A DNA stretch of 64,000 nucleotides from an uncultured Erythrobacter sp. (GCA_947501215.1 CANMUS010000005.1:62001-126000), one strand, 5' to 3'. Numbered from the stretch's first letter, positions 52,169 to 60,874 are shown. Numbers and translations: made by a program. Notes: generated by a model from the sequence alone, not told the origin.

Positions 52169-52609
52169 TCAGGACCTGGTGTAGCAAGTGGATCGGGAGC
52201 GCTCGAAGATCGCTTCACCATTCGAGAATCGCCCGACCAGGCGCATCTCACCAAACAGGTCGATGAACCTACCCGACACCTGGCCGAGCCAGTGCCGTGC
52301 CCTTGCCGTTCGTGGGTTGTAGAAATCCGCCTCCCAGTAGCGAGCGTCATCGCGCTCGGCGAGCCAGATCGCGGCAAGGCCGCAATATATCGATATGCCG
52401 CAATCGGCGAAGGCGTTGCGCAGGAGGATGCGATCCTCGCGGCCGCGCCATCCATCGAAGCGCTCGAACGAAGGAAAGGTCGCCTTCGTGATATCGATGA
52501 CCTCGTCAACGAGGCACTCGTAGACCCAGTCGATATCTTCGTCTTCGCCCTCATCAAGCAGGCGAAAGGCTACCACGGAGCCGCTTGGATAGCTGACGGA
52601 ACGTCCCAT
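52169..52609 (-). CDS. Hypothetical protein upstream neighbour of ardC
   Basis: This 146-residue protein has no domain I can name. It has a compact globular pattern with WVYECLVDEVIDITKATF, an aromatic-rich centre (GISIYCGLAAIWLAERDD) and a C-terminus of about 30 polar residues. It is read on the same strand as the ardC-like gene, whose stop codon lies 12 bases before its start, so the two are probably cotranscribed. Such proteins next to ArdC are seen on sphingomonad plasmids. Confidence 0.65.
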   Translation of the reverse strand: MGRSVSYPSGSVVAFRLLDEGEDEDIDWVYECLVDEVIDITKATFPSFERFDGWRGREDRILLRNAFADCGISIYCGLAAIWLAERDDARYWEADFYNPRTARARHWLGQVSGRFIDLFGEMRLVGRFSNGEAIFERSRSTCYTRS

Positions 52610-52620
52610 CTCACTGCTCC

Positions 52621-53550
52621 TCAGGCTGCATCAGCGAGATCGATGTCGGTCTCGCCTTCGCTAGATTGCTGGCCACCCAGTTCGAGCAACAGGCTGGCCG
52701 CTTCCTCGGCCTTTGCTGCAGCCGTCAGGATCGCGCGCTCGTCGGATCTGAGGATCTTGAGCCAGGACGCGATGTAGCTGGCGTGATGGTCGAGGTGGGT
52801 GACCGGAAGACCTAGTTCGGCCCCGAGAATGGCCGAGGACAGCTCGGCGATGAGTTCCTCGGCAGCATAGGCTTCGCTGCCGAAGCGGTTCTTGAGATCG
52901 CGATCGAGCCGCGAGGAATGCCCCGTCCAGTGCGACAGCTCGTGCGCGAGTGTCGCATAGTAGTGGTCATAAGCTTCGAAGAGCTCGGCTGGCGGCATGG
53001 TGACGCGGTCGCGCAGCGGTTCGTAATAGGCCTGGGCACCACGATGGCGGAGGTCTGCGCCGATATGGGCAAAGAAGGCATCGAGCCGGTCTTCGCGCCC
53101 TTCGGGCTCAAGCGCGGCAACCAGTGGCTTGGGATGATAAAATGCAGGGAGACCATCGCACTGGTCGGCGTTGAACACCGCATAGGCCTTGAGCACGCGC
53201 CGATTCTTGGAGTCCGCTTCCCCTTCTGGATTTTCGACTTCGTTGGTGTAGCTCTTGTAGAAGATCGCGATGGTCGATTTCTCACCCTTGCGGACCTGTC
53301 CGCCGAGCTTCTGGCACTGGCGATAGGTCATCCAGTAGGGCGAGGCGTAGCCACAGCCGTCGGCCACCATCCACAACCAGAAGGTGTTCATGCCGCGATA
53401 GGGCGTCCCGCAGGAGCGCAAGGGCCGCGAGACGGGCACACCGCGCCACGGCTTGACCCAGGGCTTTGTGCCTTGCTCGAGCTTTTCGATGATGGCAGCG
53501 GTGATGCGCTGGGCAGGCGAAGTCGAAGCAGTGCGGCGGGACTTGGTCAT
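52621..53550 (-). CDS. ardC: ArdC-like antirestriction protein with zincin-like domain
   Basis: The ATG at 53550 has a GGAG ribosome-binding site, giving 309 residues; 17 upstream codons are not used. The N-terminal ssDNA-binding domain has PWRGVPVSRPLRS, YRGMNTFWLW and LGGQVRKGEKST. The C-terminal zincin-like metallopeptidase domain has the HExxH motif in ATLAHELSHWTGHSSR, with a following EELIAEL Glu ligand. ArdC of pSa protects incoming plasmid DNA from restriction. It fits the leading-region position, entering early in conjugation. Activity as a protease is not shown. Confidence 0.9.
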   Translation of the reverse strand: MTKSRRTASTSPAQRITAAIIEKLEQGTKPWVKPWRGVPVSRPLRSCGTPYRGMNTFWLWMVADGCGYASPYWMTYRQCQKLGGQVRKGEKSTIAIFYKSYTNEVENPEGEADSKNRRVLKAYAVFNADQCDGLPAFYHPKPLVAALEPEGREDRLDAFFAHIGADLRHRGAQAYYEPLRDRVTMPPAELFEAYDHYYATLAHELSHWTGHSSRLDRDLKNRFGSEAYAAEELIAELSSAILGAELGLPVTHLDHHASYIASWLKILRSDERAILTAAAKAEEAASLLLELGGQQSSEGETDIDLADAA

Positions 53551-53712
53551 GGGAGTTCTCCTGATCGCCGAGACGGACATGTCCCGGTTCAGGAAAAGCA
53601 AAAGCTCCCTCCCCTCTCGTCTAATGATGACGGCTTTGCGCCCTCATCCCGGTCATTCCGCTACAAAAGGCTGTTCCCCAAAAGAAGACATTCGGTGCGC
53701 TTTAACCGAAGG

Positions 53713-55218
53713 TCATAACAGCCAATCGATCGGGAAGCGTTCCAATGCCCGGACAAGCAGTCGCGACGAGAAAGTCGTGCCTGGTTCTATCCGCTCGATC
53801 ACCGGATCATCATCGCGCGCGTCGATCCAGCCAATCTCGCCATCGTCCAGAACGACGCGATATGTGTTGCGCGCAACAGTGGTGTCAAAAGCCTCGCGCA
53901 TTTGTTTCGCCAACGCGACGCTGTCGATCACAATGCCCAACTCGGTATTGAGCGAGAAAGACCGTGGGTCGAAATTTAGCGAGCCCACGAACAGCCGGAC
54001 CCCATCCACGGAAAAGGCTTTGGCATGCAAGGTCGAACCTGGGCTGCCGTCTCTTTCCCGCGAACCGGTGCGCACGAACTTGCGTGCAGTTTTCGGGTCG
54101 TCGTCGGGCGCTGGAACTTCGAACAGGGACACCCCGGCCCTCACGAGCTTCGTGCGATGCTTGGCGTACCCAGCGTGGACAGCCCCCACGTCCGTGGACG
54201 CATAGGAATTTGTTAGCACCCGAACGTCCACGCCACGCTGCGCCATTCCCGCCAAAGCATCAGCTCCGCTATCGGTTGGGACGAAGTAAGCCGACACAAT
54301 AAGCAATTCCGACGCCGGTTCTCCGATGATTTCAGAGAGCGCGTCGAGGAGAGGACCACCTTCCTCACGCGTTCCAACCACCTTATCAGGGGGATCGCTG
54401 ACCAGTTGAACCGGCGCCCAGGTTAATTCAATCTCGCCACGCTCGATGCGCCCGAGCAGCGGAGCTTTCGCAACTGCGTCGACGTAGCTGACGGATTCCA
54501 GCCCGCTGCTTCGCCGGGAGCTGCGACTGGTCAGTTCACGCTCCGTCTCCCCGACAATCGGGGGCATTAGCTCTTTTAGCGGCGCCGCGAGAGGCGAGTT
54601 CCAGAACCGGTCGAAGCAGTCTGACACGTCCTGCACCACCGGACCGATGCAGACGGCATCGAGATCGGCAAACACGCCCTCGCGCTTGGCGGCGAAATAT
54701 TCGTCGCCGATGTTGCGCCCGTCCACAATCGTGACCTGGTTATCGACCGTGAAACTTTTCGAATGCATCCGCCGGTTGGCTCGGTGGAAACGGAATAGGA
54801 AATCGAGCGGCTTGAAGCGGCGGCAGCGGAAGGGATTGAAGAGCCGAACTTCGATGTTCGGCAAGTCGGCCATCCAGCGGAGTGCGTCATCCAATCCCGC
54901 GATACCGTTATCGTCCAAGAGCATCCGAACCCGAACCCCGCGGGCCGCAGCCGCGCGGACCTGTTCGAGCATGAGGTTGCCCGTCAGATCATCGTGCCAG
55001 ATGTAATACTGCAGATCGATCGACCGCTCTGCATTTTCCAGCAACACCTTGCGGATTGCGAACGCATCGATGCCATCCTCGAGCAATTCGATGCCGCTCA
55101 TGCCGGGGTGCTCGGAAATTCTCTGCGACACGCCCAACCCCAGCGTCGAAAATCCGGTGTTGGCTAATGCACTGCTGGAGATCCGCGTGTAAACGCGACG
55201 CGATATCGGCAGAACCAT
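53713..55218 (-). CDS. Phospholipase D-family protein, cardiolipin synthase-like
   Basis: The ATG at 55218 gives 501 residues; the earlier in-frame part lies in mscS. Two HKD motifs are present: RRMHSKSFTVDNQVTIVDG and LHAKAFSVDGVRLFVGS. DLQYYIWHDD near the N-terminus is typical of cardiolipin synthase-type PLD proteins. There is no clear N-terminal membrane anchor. It starts four bases after the mscS stop and is the last gene of the mipA-gbsR-mscS operon, suggesting phospholipid change under envelope stress. It is not the DpdK PLD of Dpd clusters. Confidence 0.85.
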   Translation of the reverse strand: MVLPISRRVYTRISSSALANTGFSTLGLGVSQRISEHPGMSGIELLEDGIDAFAIRKVLLENAERSIDLQYYIWHDDLTGNLMLEQVRAAAARGVRVRMLLDDNGIAGLDDALRWMADLPNIEVRLFNPFRCRRFKPLDFLFRFHRANRRMHSKSFTVDNQVTIVDGRNIGDEYFAAKREGVFADLDAVCIGPVVQDVSDCFDRFWNSPLAAPLKELMPPIVGETERELTSRSSRRSSGLESVSYVDAVAKAPLLGRIERGEIELTWAPVQLVSDPPDKVVGTREEGGPLLDALSEIIGEPASELLIVSAYFVPTDSGADALAGMAQRGVDVRVLTNSYASTDVGAVHAGYAKHRTKLVRAGVSLFEVPAPDDDPKTARKFVRTGSRERDGSPGSTLHAKAFSVDGVRLFVGSLNFDPRSFSLNTELGIVIDSVALAKQMREAFDTTVARNTYRVVLDDGEIGWIDARDDDPVIERIEPGTTFSSRLLVRALERFPIDWLL

Positions 55219-55222
55219 CCGG

Positions 55223-56890
55223 TCAACCGACAATGTCGTTTTGTAGATGGATAGTCTGCGTTGGGAATGCGAAAGCGATCCCGAGTTCGTCCAGCTTGCG
55301 CATGATGGCGAAGAGCAACGTTTCCTGCATCGCCAATGATTCCGGGTAGGAGCGGGTATTGAAGTAGGCGAATATCTCGATCTGCAGTGCGCTGTCTCCG
55401 AAACCGTGAAAACGCACGCGGGCATCGTCGTCGAGAATGTGGCCGTCATCGGCGATGATGGTCCGCAACTCCCCGAGCAATCGCTCCATCTGTTTGGCGT
55501 CGGTATCATAGGTGACACCTATGGTCTGATGAAAAAGGAAGCGGTCTCGCAGCGCGTAATTCTCGATCCGTTCCGAGGCGAGGTACCCATTGGGAATGGA
55601 CACAAGCGTGCGATTCAGCGTGCGCACGAGTGTGGAACGCATGCCGATATCCTCGACCGTCCCGAACACCTCGCCGATCTGAGCAGCGTCACCCACCTGC
55701 ACGGGCTTGTCGGCGATCAGCGTGACCGAACCAACCAGGTTCTCGATCGTCTTCTGCGCTCCCAGCGCCAATGCAAGGCCGCCAATGCCGAGTGCTGCGA
55801 TCCCGGTTGTCACATCCAACCCGACTGTATCGAGTACGGCTACGAACGCGATCGCCAGCAAGAACACCTTCGCGCCGCGGCGTAGGAAGCTGACGATCGT
55901 GACAGCCTGACGACGTTCGGCCCGGTGCATCTGCCCCGTCACGACGCGGGCGATGGCATCGACGAGCCGCAGCGCGAACCAGGCCAGAGCTATCCAGGCG
56001 ACGATGGCGGCGTAGCGCAGCAATGTCTGTCGCGCGACGATCGACACGCCGAGGTCGCCGGCAGTTGCGTAGAAGGTCAGCACGGCCAGATAGAGCGACA
56101 GCGGCGGCATGGCCGCGTGCAGAAAGCGGTAAACGGGACTTGTATCGTGCTCGGCAATTGCCCGCCGTAGCAAAGCCATCAGCAGCGCAGTCAGCAACCG
56201 GAAGGCGGCAAAGGCGAGCAGAGCCAGGGCGATGAGCTTCAGCCAGTCGATCAGCGGCGCACCTGCGACTGCGATGTCCTCGTCCGTGATGGTTTCTTCA
56301 ACTGCCTCGGCCGGAACGAAGTCGGCTATTTCTTCGGCCGTCTCGAGCGCTATGCGCCACTGCATGCTGCCATCTGTAGCGGTGATCTGCTGCAACAGTA
56401 TCGGAGCGGCGTTTTCTTCACTGGAAAGCGTGCCGACCTGTTCGAGATTTTGGGCCAAACCATCATCCACGACGCCTGCCGCCTCGTTCGACAGGAGCGG
56501 GAACGCCAAGAGGCTTCCGCCGCTATCAAGCGCGATCTGCAGTTTCCGCGCCAGTTCTGCCCTTCGGTCCACGTCCGGTTGCGAATCTGCATCTGCGGCC
56601 AAGGCGTCTGTGCCGTCATCCGAAGTTTCGCTCCCTGTTTCCGCCTCAGGACTTTCCTCGGCCGGGAAATATTGAGCTGCGCGCAGGTAATCCCCATCGG
56701 CCAAGGCCCGAAGCAATCCGGTAATTGCTCCACGAGGAGTTTCGCGCCCGAACGGATCGGGCGCAGGAGCTGTGGCGGTGTCTGCTGGGAGTGGTTCGGT
56801 TCCCGGCAGCGTTTGGGCCCCTGCAAGAGATGCAAGGGCAAGCGCGATCATAGCGATCAGGAACCGGATAAGAGCCAGCCCAGCCTTCAT
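55223..56890 (-). CDS. MscS-family mechanosensitive channel
   Basis: The ATG at 56890 gives 555 residues. There is a signal peptide ending near SLAGAQ and a periplasmic N-terminal region to about residue 180. Several membrane helices follow. The MscS core contains GIAALGIGGLALALGAQ, the pore-lining glycine/alanine helix, then IENLVGSVTLIAD and GTVEDIGMRSTLVRT. MscS channels release solutes on hypo-osmotic shock. It overlaps the gbsR gene by four bases, and the PLD gene follows closely. Confidence 0.88.
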   Translation of the reverse strand: MKAGLALIRFLIAMIALALASLAGAQTLPGTEPLPADTATAPAPDPFGRETPRGAITGLLRALADGDYLRAAQYFPAEESPEAETGSETSDDGTDALAADADSQPDVDRRAELARKLQIALDSGGSLLAFPLLSNEAAGVVDDGLAQNLEQVGTLSSEENAAPILLQQITATDGSMQWRIALETAEEIADFVPAEAVEETITDEDIAVAGAPLIDWLKLIALALLAFAAFRLLTALLMALLRRAIAEHDTSPVYRFLHAAMPPLSLYLAVLTFYATAGDLGVSIVARQTLLRYAAIVAWIALAWFALRLVDAIARVVTGQMHRAERRQAVTIVSFLRRGAKVFLLAIAFVAVLDTVGLDVTTGIAALGIGGLALALGAQKTIENLVGSVTLIADKPVQVGDAAQIGEVFGTVEDIGMRSTLVRTLNRTLVSIPNGYLASERIENYALRDRFLFHQTIGVTYDTDAKQMERLLGELRTIIADDGHILDDDARVRFHGFGDSALQIEIFAYFNTRSYPESLAMQETLLFAIMRKLDELGIAFAFPTQTIHLQNDIVG

Positions 56891-57351
56891 TCGTTGTCGT
56901 CCATTTCGCGGAGCAGGGCACGATGGCACTGTTCCATAAGCTCGTAAAAGCGCGCCAGATTGGCGAGGTTTTGCTGGCCTTCCTGCCGGTCGATATTGGC
57001 CGCGGCGTCGACCACCATGCGCCGGTGGTTTGCGAACCGCTTCGCGAACTGTCTCGTGAGAGATGTGTAGGGGTTCGGGCACATGGCGAAATAGATTTCG
57101 CGCTCGCCCGGCTTCGACCGACGCTCGATGATCTCGAGGCCTTCCAGCAGGCGAAGATTGGTGCTGACACTGCCCCGGCTCACTTGGAGCGTCTCGGCGA
57201 TTTCAGCCGAGGTGAGCATCCGGCCCATTACCATCAGCAAGCCCCATATGCGACCGGTAATGCGGGCCTGGCCGTCCGCCTCGGCGTTCATCCCCATCCG
57301 TTCGATAAAATCGACTTCGGCAGGCGTGAGAGTTACGGGTTTGGCGCTCAT
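56887..57351 (-). CDS. GbsR/MarR-family transcriptional regulator
   Basis: This 154-residue winged-helix protein has an N-terminal helix with AEVDFIERMGMNAEADGQ and GRIWGLLMVM. The recognition helix region is SAEIAETLQVSRGSVSTNLRLLEGLEIIERR. This is the GbsR pattern; GbsR in Bacillus controls choline and glycine betaine uptake genes. Here it overlaps mipA and mscS by four bases each and probably regulates its own operon in response to osmotic or envelope state. Confidence 0.88.
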   Translation of the reverse strand: MSAKPVTLTPAEVDFIERMGMNAEADGQARITGRIWGLLMVMGRMLTSAEIAETLQVSRGSVSTNLRLLEGLEIIERRSKPGEREIYFAMCPNPYTSLTRQFAKRFANHRRMVVDAAANIDRQEGQQNLANLARFYELMEQCHRALLREMDDNE

Positions 57352-58139
57352 TCGATGCCTCTACCAAAAGTATAGGTCAGGGCAATTCCGCCGGCGAACT
57401 GATCGCCCGAACCGAACGCAGCGACTACCGGAGAACCTGCCGGATCGCCGATGAGCCGATCGTATTTCGCGTAGCTGTAGATGCCCCATCGCGGGCTGAA
57501 TTGCTGGATGTACCCGAGTGTGGCACCGACCGATTGCACTCCTCCATCCGCATCGAACGCCGGCAGGCCAGACGAAGAATCCCCAGGACGAATACCGAAA
57601 TACGCGTTCTGATAATTGGTGTCGGTGATCGTCACGCGAGGGCCAAAAGACAGCAACTGCCTGTCGCTATCGCGCAAGACGTAGTCCGCACTCAGCACGG
57701 AGATGAAGCCATCATGGCCGGTGCCCCCTTGGCGTGCCTCTGCGCGGAAGCGAAGGTTCTCGCCTATTTCCAGTTGCGCGAAGCCGCCCAGTTCGAACGA
57801 AAAATCTATTTCCGGCAGCCCTCCCACATCGTCGGAAGATCGCTCTCCCTCGAAGCCGAGCGACGGGCCCAGCGACAAATTGCTAACGCGAATAACCGCG
57901 AAACCGAAGCTCTCGTCAGGTGCCTCGAACTTGAAATCCTCTCCAACATCCGCTCGTGAGACATCGATCAATGACCGAATGGCGATTGTGTCGGAACCAG
58001 GATAGCTGGGAACCAGCTGCGGACCCAACGCTATGCGTGTACGGCGGGGTTCCCCGGTTTTCTGTTGTGCGGCGACGGGCGCGGTGATCGTGAAGCCAAG
58101 GCCGATCGCGAAAAGCGATAAGGTATAGGCAATTTTCAT
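57348..58139 (-). CDS. MipA/OmpV-family outer-membrane protein
   Basis: The ATG at 58139 gives 263 residues with a signal peptide ending near TAPVAAQQ. The body is a beta-barrel pattern (RTRIALGPQLVPSYPGSD, SLGPSLGFEGERSSDDVG) and ends with an aromatic-adjacent barrel strand, ALTYTFGRGIE. MipA/OmpV proteins are murein-interacting scaffold or porin-like proteins. It is the first gene of the operon. An IS3 element ends 77 bases upstream of its start, so the native promoter may have been cut away or replaced. Confidence 0.85.
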   Translation of the reverse strand: MKIAYTLSLFAIGLGFTITAPVAAQQKTGEPRRTRIALGPQLVPSYPGSDTIAIRSLIDVSRADVGEDFKFEAPDESFGFAVIRVSNLSLGPSLGFEGERSSDDVGGLPEIDFSFELGGFAQLEIGENLRFRAEARQGGTGHDGFISVLSADYVLRDSDRQLLSFGPRVTITDTNYQNAYFGIRPGDSSSGLPAFDADGGVQSVGATLGYIQQFSPRWGIYSYAKYDRLIGDPAGSPVVAAFGSGDQFAGGIALTYTFGRGIE

Positions 58140-58216
58140 TCGGTAATTCCGTTTCTTGCGACTTGGGCAGGTCCGCGTTCTGGTGAACGCGGCGATGAAA
58201 CAGAACCCGAGTCCTG

Positions 58217-58242
58217 TGTCCGTCGTCAGAACATTTGGCACA
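58217..58242. repeat. Left terminal inverted repeat of the IS3 element
   Basis: 26 bases beginning TGTCCGTCGTCAG and ending GGCACA, pairing with 59702-59727 at 21 of 26 positions. It ends the element 78 bases upstream of the mipA start. Confidence 0.75.
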
Positions 58243-58290
58243 ACTCGCGGCGTAGATCAGCGGAGTGTGGGCCTCGTCTCGGATTGATGT

Positions 58291-59271
58291 TTAGGCGGCG
58301 AGCTTACAGTGTTGCAAGCGCCGATGTTCGAGTGTCTTTCGCTTGATCCTTTCTCTTCGTTTGTTGATGGCGGCAGCCCTGCCGAAGTAGGCATCGGCGG
58401 GCGTGACGTTGTCGAGGCTCTCGTGGTAGCGCTGGTGGTTGTAATGCTCGACGAAGGCTTCGATCTGGGTCTCGAGATCGCCGGGCAGGAAGTAATTCTC
58501 CAGAAGGACGCGGTTCTTGAGCGTCTGGTGCCAGCGTTCTATCTTGCCCTGGGTCTGCGGATGGAAGGGTGCACCGCGCACGTGGCTCATCCTGTTGGCC
58601 TCGATGTATTCGGCCAGTTCTCCGGCGATGTAGCTGGGGCCATTGTCGCTGAGCAGGCGCGGCTTGTGCAGCACATTGGCGTGGTCGCAGCCTGAGGCGG
58701 CCAGCGCCATGTCCAGCGTGTCGGTGACGTCCTCGGCCTTCATCGTAGTGCACAACTTCCATGCGATGATGTAGCGCGAGTAATCGTCGAGCACGGTTGA
58801 GAGATAGACCCAGCCCCATCCGATAATCTTGAAGTAGGTAAAGTCGGTCTGCCACATCTCGTTGGGGCGGGTGGTCTGCGTGTGGAACGCCTCGGCGGCC
58901 TTGATCACTGTGTAGGCCGGGCTGGTGATCAGATCGTGGGCCTTCAGGAGGCGATAGACCGTGGCTTCGGACACGAAGTAGCGCTTCTCGTCCGTGAAGC
59001 GCACTGCCAGCTCGCGCGGGGATAGATCGGTCTGCTCCAGCGCCATCTCGACGATCTGGTCCTGGATATCGTTTCCGATGCGGTTCCACACCCTGCTCGG
59101 CGCTGAAGGGCGGTCCTGAAGCGCCTCCGGCCCACCTTCGAGGTAGCGGTCATACCAGCGGTAGAAGGTTCGCCGTGCCACACCGAGTTGGTCCAGCGTG
59201 CGTTTGGCGGGCAGGTGCGACTGCTCGACGATCCGGATGATCTCGAGCTTTTCGGATGCGGGATACCTCAT
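58291..59271 (-). CDS. IS3-family transposase OrfB (DDE integrase)
   Basis: The ATG at 59271 overlaps the orfA stop by four bases, giving 326 residues. A helix-turn-helix region (KRTLDQLGVARRTFYRW) leads to an rve catalytic core. The DDE residues are visible in EMWQTDFTYFK, LLSDNGPSYIAGEL and GKIERWHQTLK. It acts with OrfA, probably as a frameshifted OrfAB transposase. All catalytic residues are intact, so the element may still be active. Confidence 0.92.
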   Translation of the reverse strand: MRYPASEKLEIIRIVEQSHLPAKRTLDQLGVARRTFYRWYDRYLEGGPEALQDRPSAPSRVWNRIGNDIQDQIVEMALEQTDLSPRELAVRFTDEKRYFVSEATVYRLLKAHDLITSPAYTVIKAAEAFHTQTTRPNEMWQTDFTYFKIIGWGWVYLSTVLDDYSRYIIAWKLCTTMKAEDVTDTLDMALAASGCDHANVLHKPRLLSDNGPSYIAGELAEYIEANRMSHVRGAPFHPQTQGKIERWHQTLKNRVLLENYFLPGDLETQIEAFVEHYNHQRYHESLDNVTPADAYFGRAAAINKRRERIKRKTLEHRRLQHCKLAA

Positions 59272-59642
59272 TCGTCGTCTTCCCCATCCGCGATCATGCT
59301 TTTTTTGAGCAGACGGTTCTCCAGCGTCAGGTCCGCCACGCATTCCTTCAGATCGCGCGCTTCACGGCGCAGATCCTTTACCTCGTCGGTGGTAGCAGCA
59401 CGGGCTGTATCGCCAGCAAGCCTGCGCTTGCCGGCCTCCATGAACTCCTTGGACCAGGTGTAATACAGGCTCTGTGCGATCCCTTCACGGCGGCACAGCT
59501 CGGCAATGGAGTCATCGCCGCGTAGGCCATCGAGCACGATGCGGATCTTGTCTTCAGCAGAGAAATGCCGACGGGTCTTGCGGCGGATGTCCTTCACCAC
59601 CTGCTCGGCAGGCAATTTGGGCTTTGAGGATTTGGGCTTCAT
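59268..59642 (-). CDS. IS3-family transposase OrfA
   Basis: This 124-residue protein has a helix-turn-helix (FSAEDKIRIVLDGLRG, then CRREGIAQSLYYTWSKEF) and a leucine-zipper-like helix (ATTDEVKDLRREARDLKE) for multimerisation. It binds the IS ends and overlaps orfB by four bases, the usual IS3 arrangement with programmed frameshifting or coupled translation. Confidence 0.92.
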   Translation of the reverse strand: MKPKSSKPKLPAEQVVKDIRRKTRRHFSAEDKIRIVLDGLRGDDSIAELCRREGIAQSLYYTWSKEFMEAGKRRLAGDTARAATTDEVKDLRREARDLKECVADLTLENRLLKKSMIADGEDDE

Positions 59643-59701
59643 CTTCGTTCCTTCGTCACTACGACGAAGCCCAAATCCTCCTTAAATCACAACCTCAAAT
59701 C

Positions 59702-59727
59702 TGTGCCATAGGTGCTGACGGGGGACA
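59702..59727. repeat. Right terminal inverted repeat of the IS3 element
   Basis: 26 bases beginning TGTGCC and ending GGGGACA, matching the reverse complement of 58217-58242 at 21 of 26 positions. The IS5-type coding sequence starts directly outside it. Confidence 0.75.
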
Positions 59728-60146
59728 CGCGCGGCGGCTTCACCACCAAACTCCACGCAAGATGCGATGCCAGAGGCTTGCCCCTCGGCTTCGTGCTGAC
59801 ACCGGGGCAGGCACACGATGTGCAGGGCTTCGCTCCGCTGTTCCGCATGCTATCCGACCGGATCGAGGCCTTCCTGGCTGATCGGGGATACGATGCCGAT
59901 GCGATCCGCGAAGAGATCGAGGCGGCGGGCGTCGAGGCGGTGATCCCGGCCAAGGGCAACCGGCGCAATCCCGCCGGGCATGATCGCGCGAAATACAAGC
60001 GGCGCAACCTGATCGAGCGACTGTTCAATAAACTCAAGAACTGGCGACGCGTTGCGACCCGCTACGACAAAACAAAGGAATCCTATCTCGGCTTCGTCGC
60101 GCTCGCCTCAGTCAAACTCTGGATACCCTTTGTCCACGAAACCTAG
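59728..60146 (+). pseudogene. IS5-family transposase, 3' remnant
   Basis: About 139 codons remain of an IS5-type DDE transposase. GGFTTKLHARCDARG, FVLTPGQAHD, LADRGYDADA and RRNLIERLFNKLKNWRR are the second-half motifs of the IS5 group. The N-terminal part is lost and the frame begins at the IS3 boundary. It stops at 60146, directly against the stop codon of the TetR gene on the other strand. It cannot move by itself. Confidence 0.88.
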
Positions 60147-60779
60147 TTATCGGTGAGCTTCACTAAAACTAGAAAGACCGGCGCCTGCAATGAAGAAATC
60201 CACTTGGTCGCGTAAACGCTGAGGTGTGTGATTAACTGCTATCCTATGGCTGATCGCTTCTGCATGAAGATCGCTCACAAAAATGCCGAGAAACATTTCA
60301 GCCAGCATTGCAGGGCTGCCATGCATCGTCGCACCGTTCATTTTCCATGAAACGAACATCTGTTCGACTGCTTGCCGGGTTCGGGTAGCGGTGCGCTCGA
60401 AAAAGACACGTGCGAATTCACGGTCACTGACACTGCGAGCGATCACAATGCGAACCAGAGCGACGACCTCAGGCTCCAGGAAGTGTGAGTGCAATCCCTC
60501 TGCAAGACGCAGTAATATTGCTGGCGGGTCGCCTCCCTGTTCCAGTGCTTCAGAAACAAGCGTTTCGCCCGAAGATGCTTTCTCCAAAACCACTGCCTCG
60601 AGCAGGCCGTCCTTGTTTCCGAAGAGCTTGTAGATCGTAGCCAGTGATCCCCCGGCGCGATCGACGATGTCGCCGAGTGTCGTACGTTCGAAACCTTGCT
60701 CGACGAAGAGGGTTCGAGCAGCCTCGATAATCGCGCGTTTCCGGCGGTCGAGACGGCAGAATTCGTCATGTTCGATCAT
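60147..60779 (-). CDS. TetR-family repressor of the adjacent efflux operon
   Basis: The ATG at 60779 gives 210 residues; earlier codons extend into the promoter and are not used. The N-terminal TetR helix-turn-helix is RRKRAIIEAARTLFVEQGF, then TTLGDIVDRAGGSLATIYKLFG. The C-terminal ligand-binding domain is helical. It is divergent from the RND adaptor gene with a 95-bp gap that contains a palindrome (60816-60835). It probably represses the pump until a drug-like ligand binds. Its 3' end abuts the IS5 remnant, so its last residues may have been altered by the insertion. Confidence 0.9.
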   Translation of the reverse strand: MIEHDEFCRLDRRKRAIIEAARTLFVEQGFERTTLGDIVDRAGGSLATIYKLFGNKDGLLEAVVLEKASSGETLVSEALEQGGDPPAILLRLAEGLHSHFLEPEVVALVRIVIARSVSDREFARVFFERTATRTRQAVEQMFVSWKMNGATMHGSPAMLAEMFLGIFVSDLHAEAISHRIAVNHTPQRLRDQVDFFIAGAGLSSFSEAHR

Positions 60780-60815
60780 TTGACAGGGCTCTACGATAAC
60801 GGGTTGCGTGGCAAG

Positions 60816-60835
60816 GGTGTAATACCTATTACACC
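60816..60835. promoter_or_regulatory. Palindromic operator between tetR and the RND operon
   Basis: The sequence is GGTGTAAT-ACCT-ATTACACC: perfect 8-bp arms with a 4-bp spacer, 20 bp in all. It lies 36 bases upstream of the tetR start and 39 bases upstream of the adaptor start, where a TetR-family dimer would control both genes. Probable autoregulation. Confidence 0.75.
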
Positions 60836-60874
60836 TTCGCACCTGCACAAAAGCTGACTGAAAGCCACTTCGCC

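Larger units (their letters stand above)
58217..59727 (-). mobile_element. IS3-family insertion sequence (about 1.5 kb)
   Basis: The element carries overlapping orfA and orfB on the minus strand between imperfect terminal inverted repeats (58217-58242 and 59702-59727; 21 of 26 bases match, outer ends TGTCC/GGACA). No short direct repeat flanks it (left flank ends in CCTG, right flank starts CGCG). It is inserted next to an IS5-type transposase remnant, whose 5' part is missing. The missing target repeat suggests a deletion or recombination after insertion. Confidence 0.85.

Noticed and set aside
53713..55218. PLD gene as DpdK of the Dpd island
   Set aside because: It is 12 kb away, belongs to the mipA-gbsR-mscS operon and has cardiolipin-synthase-like motifs.
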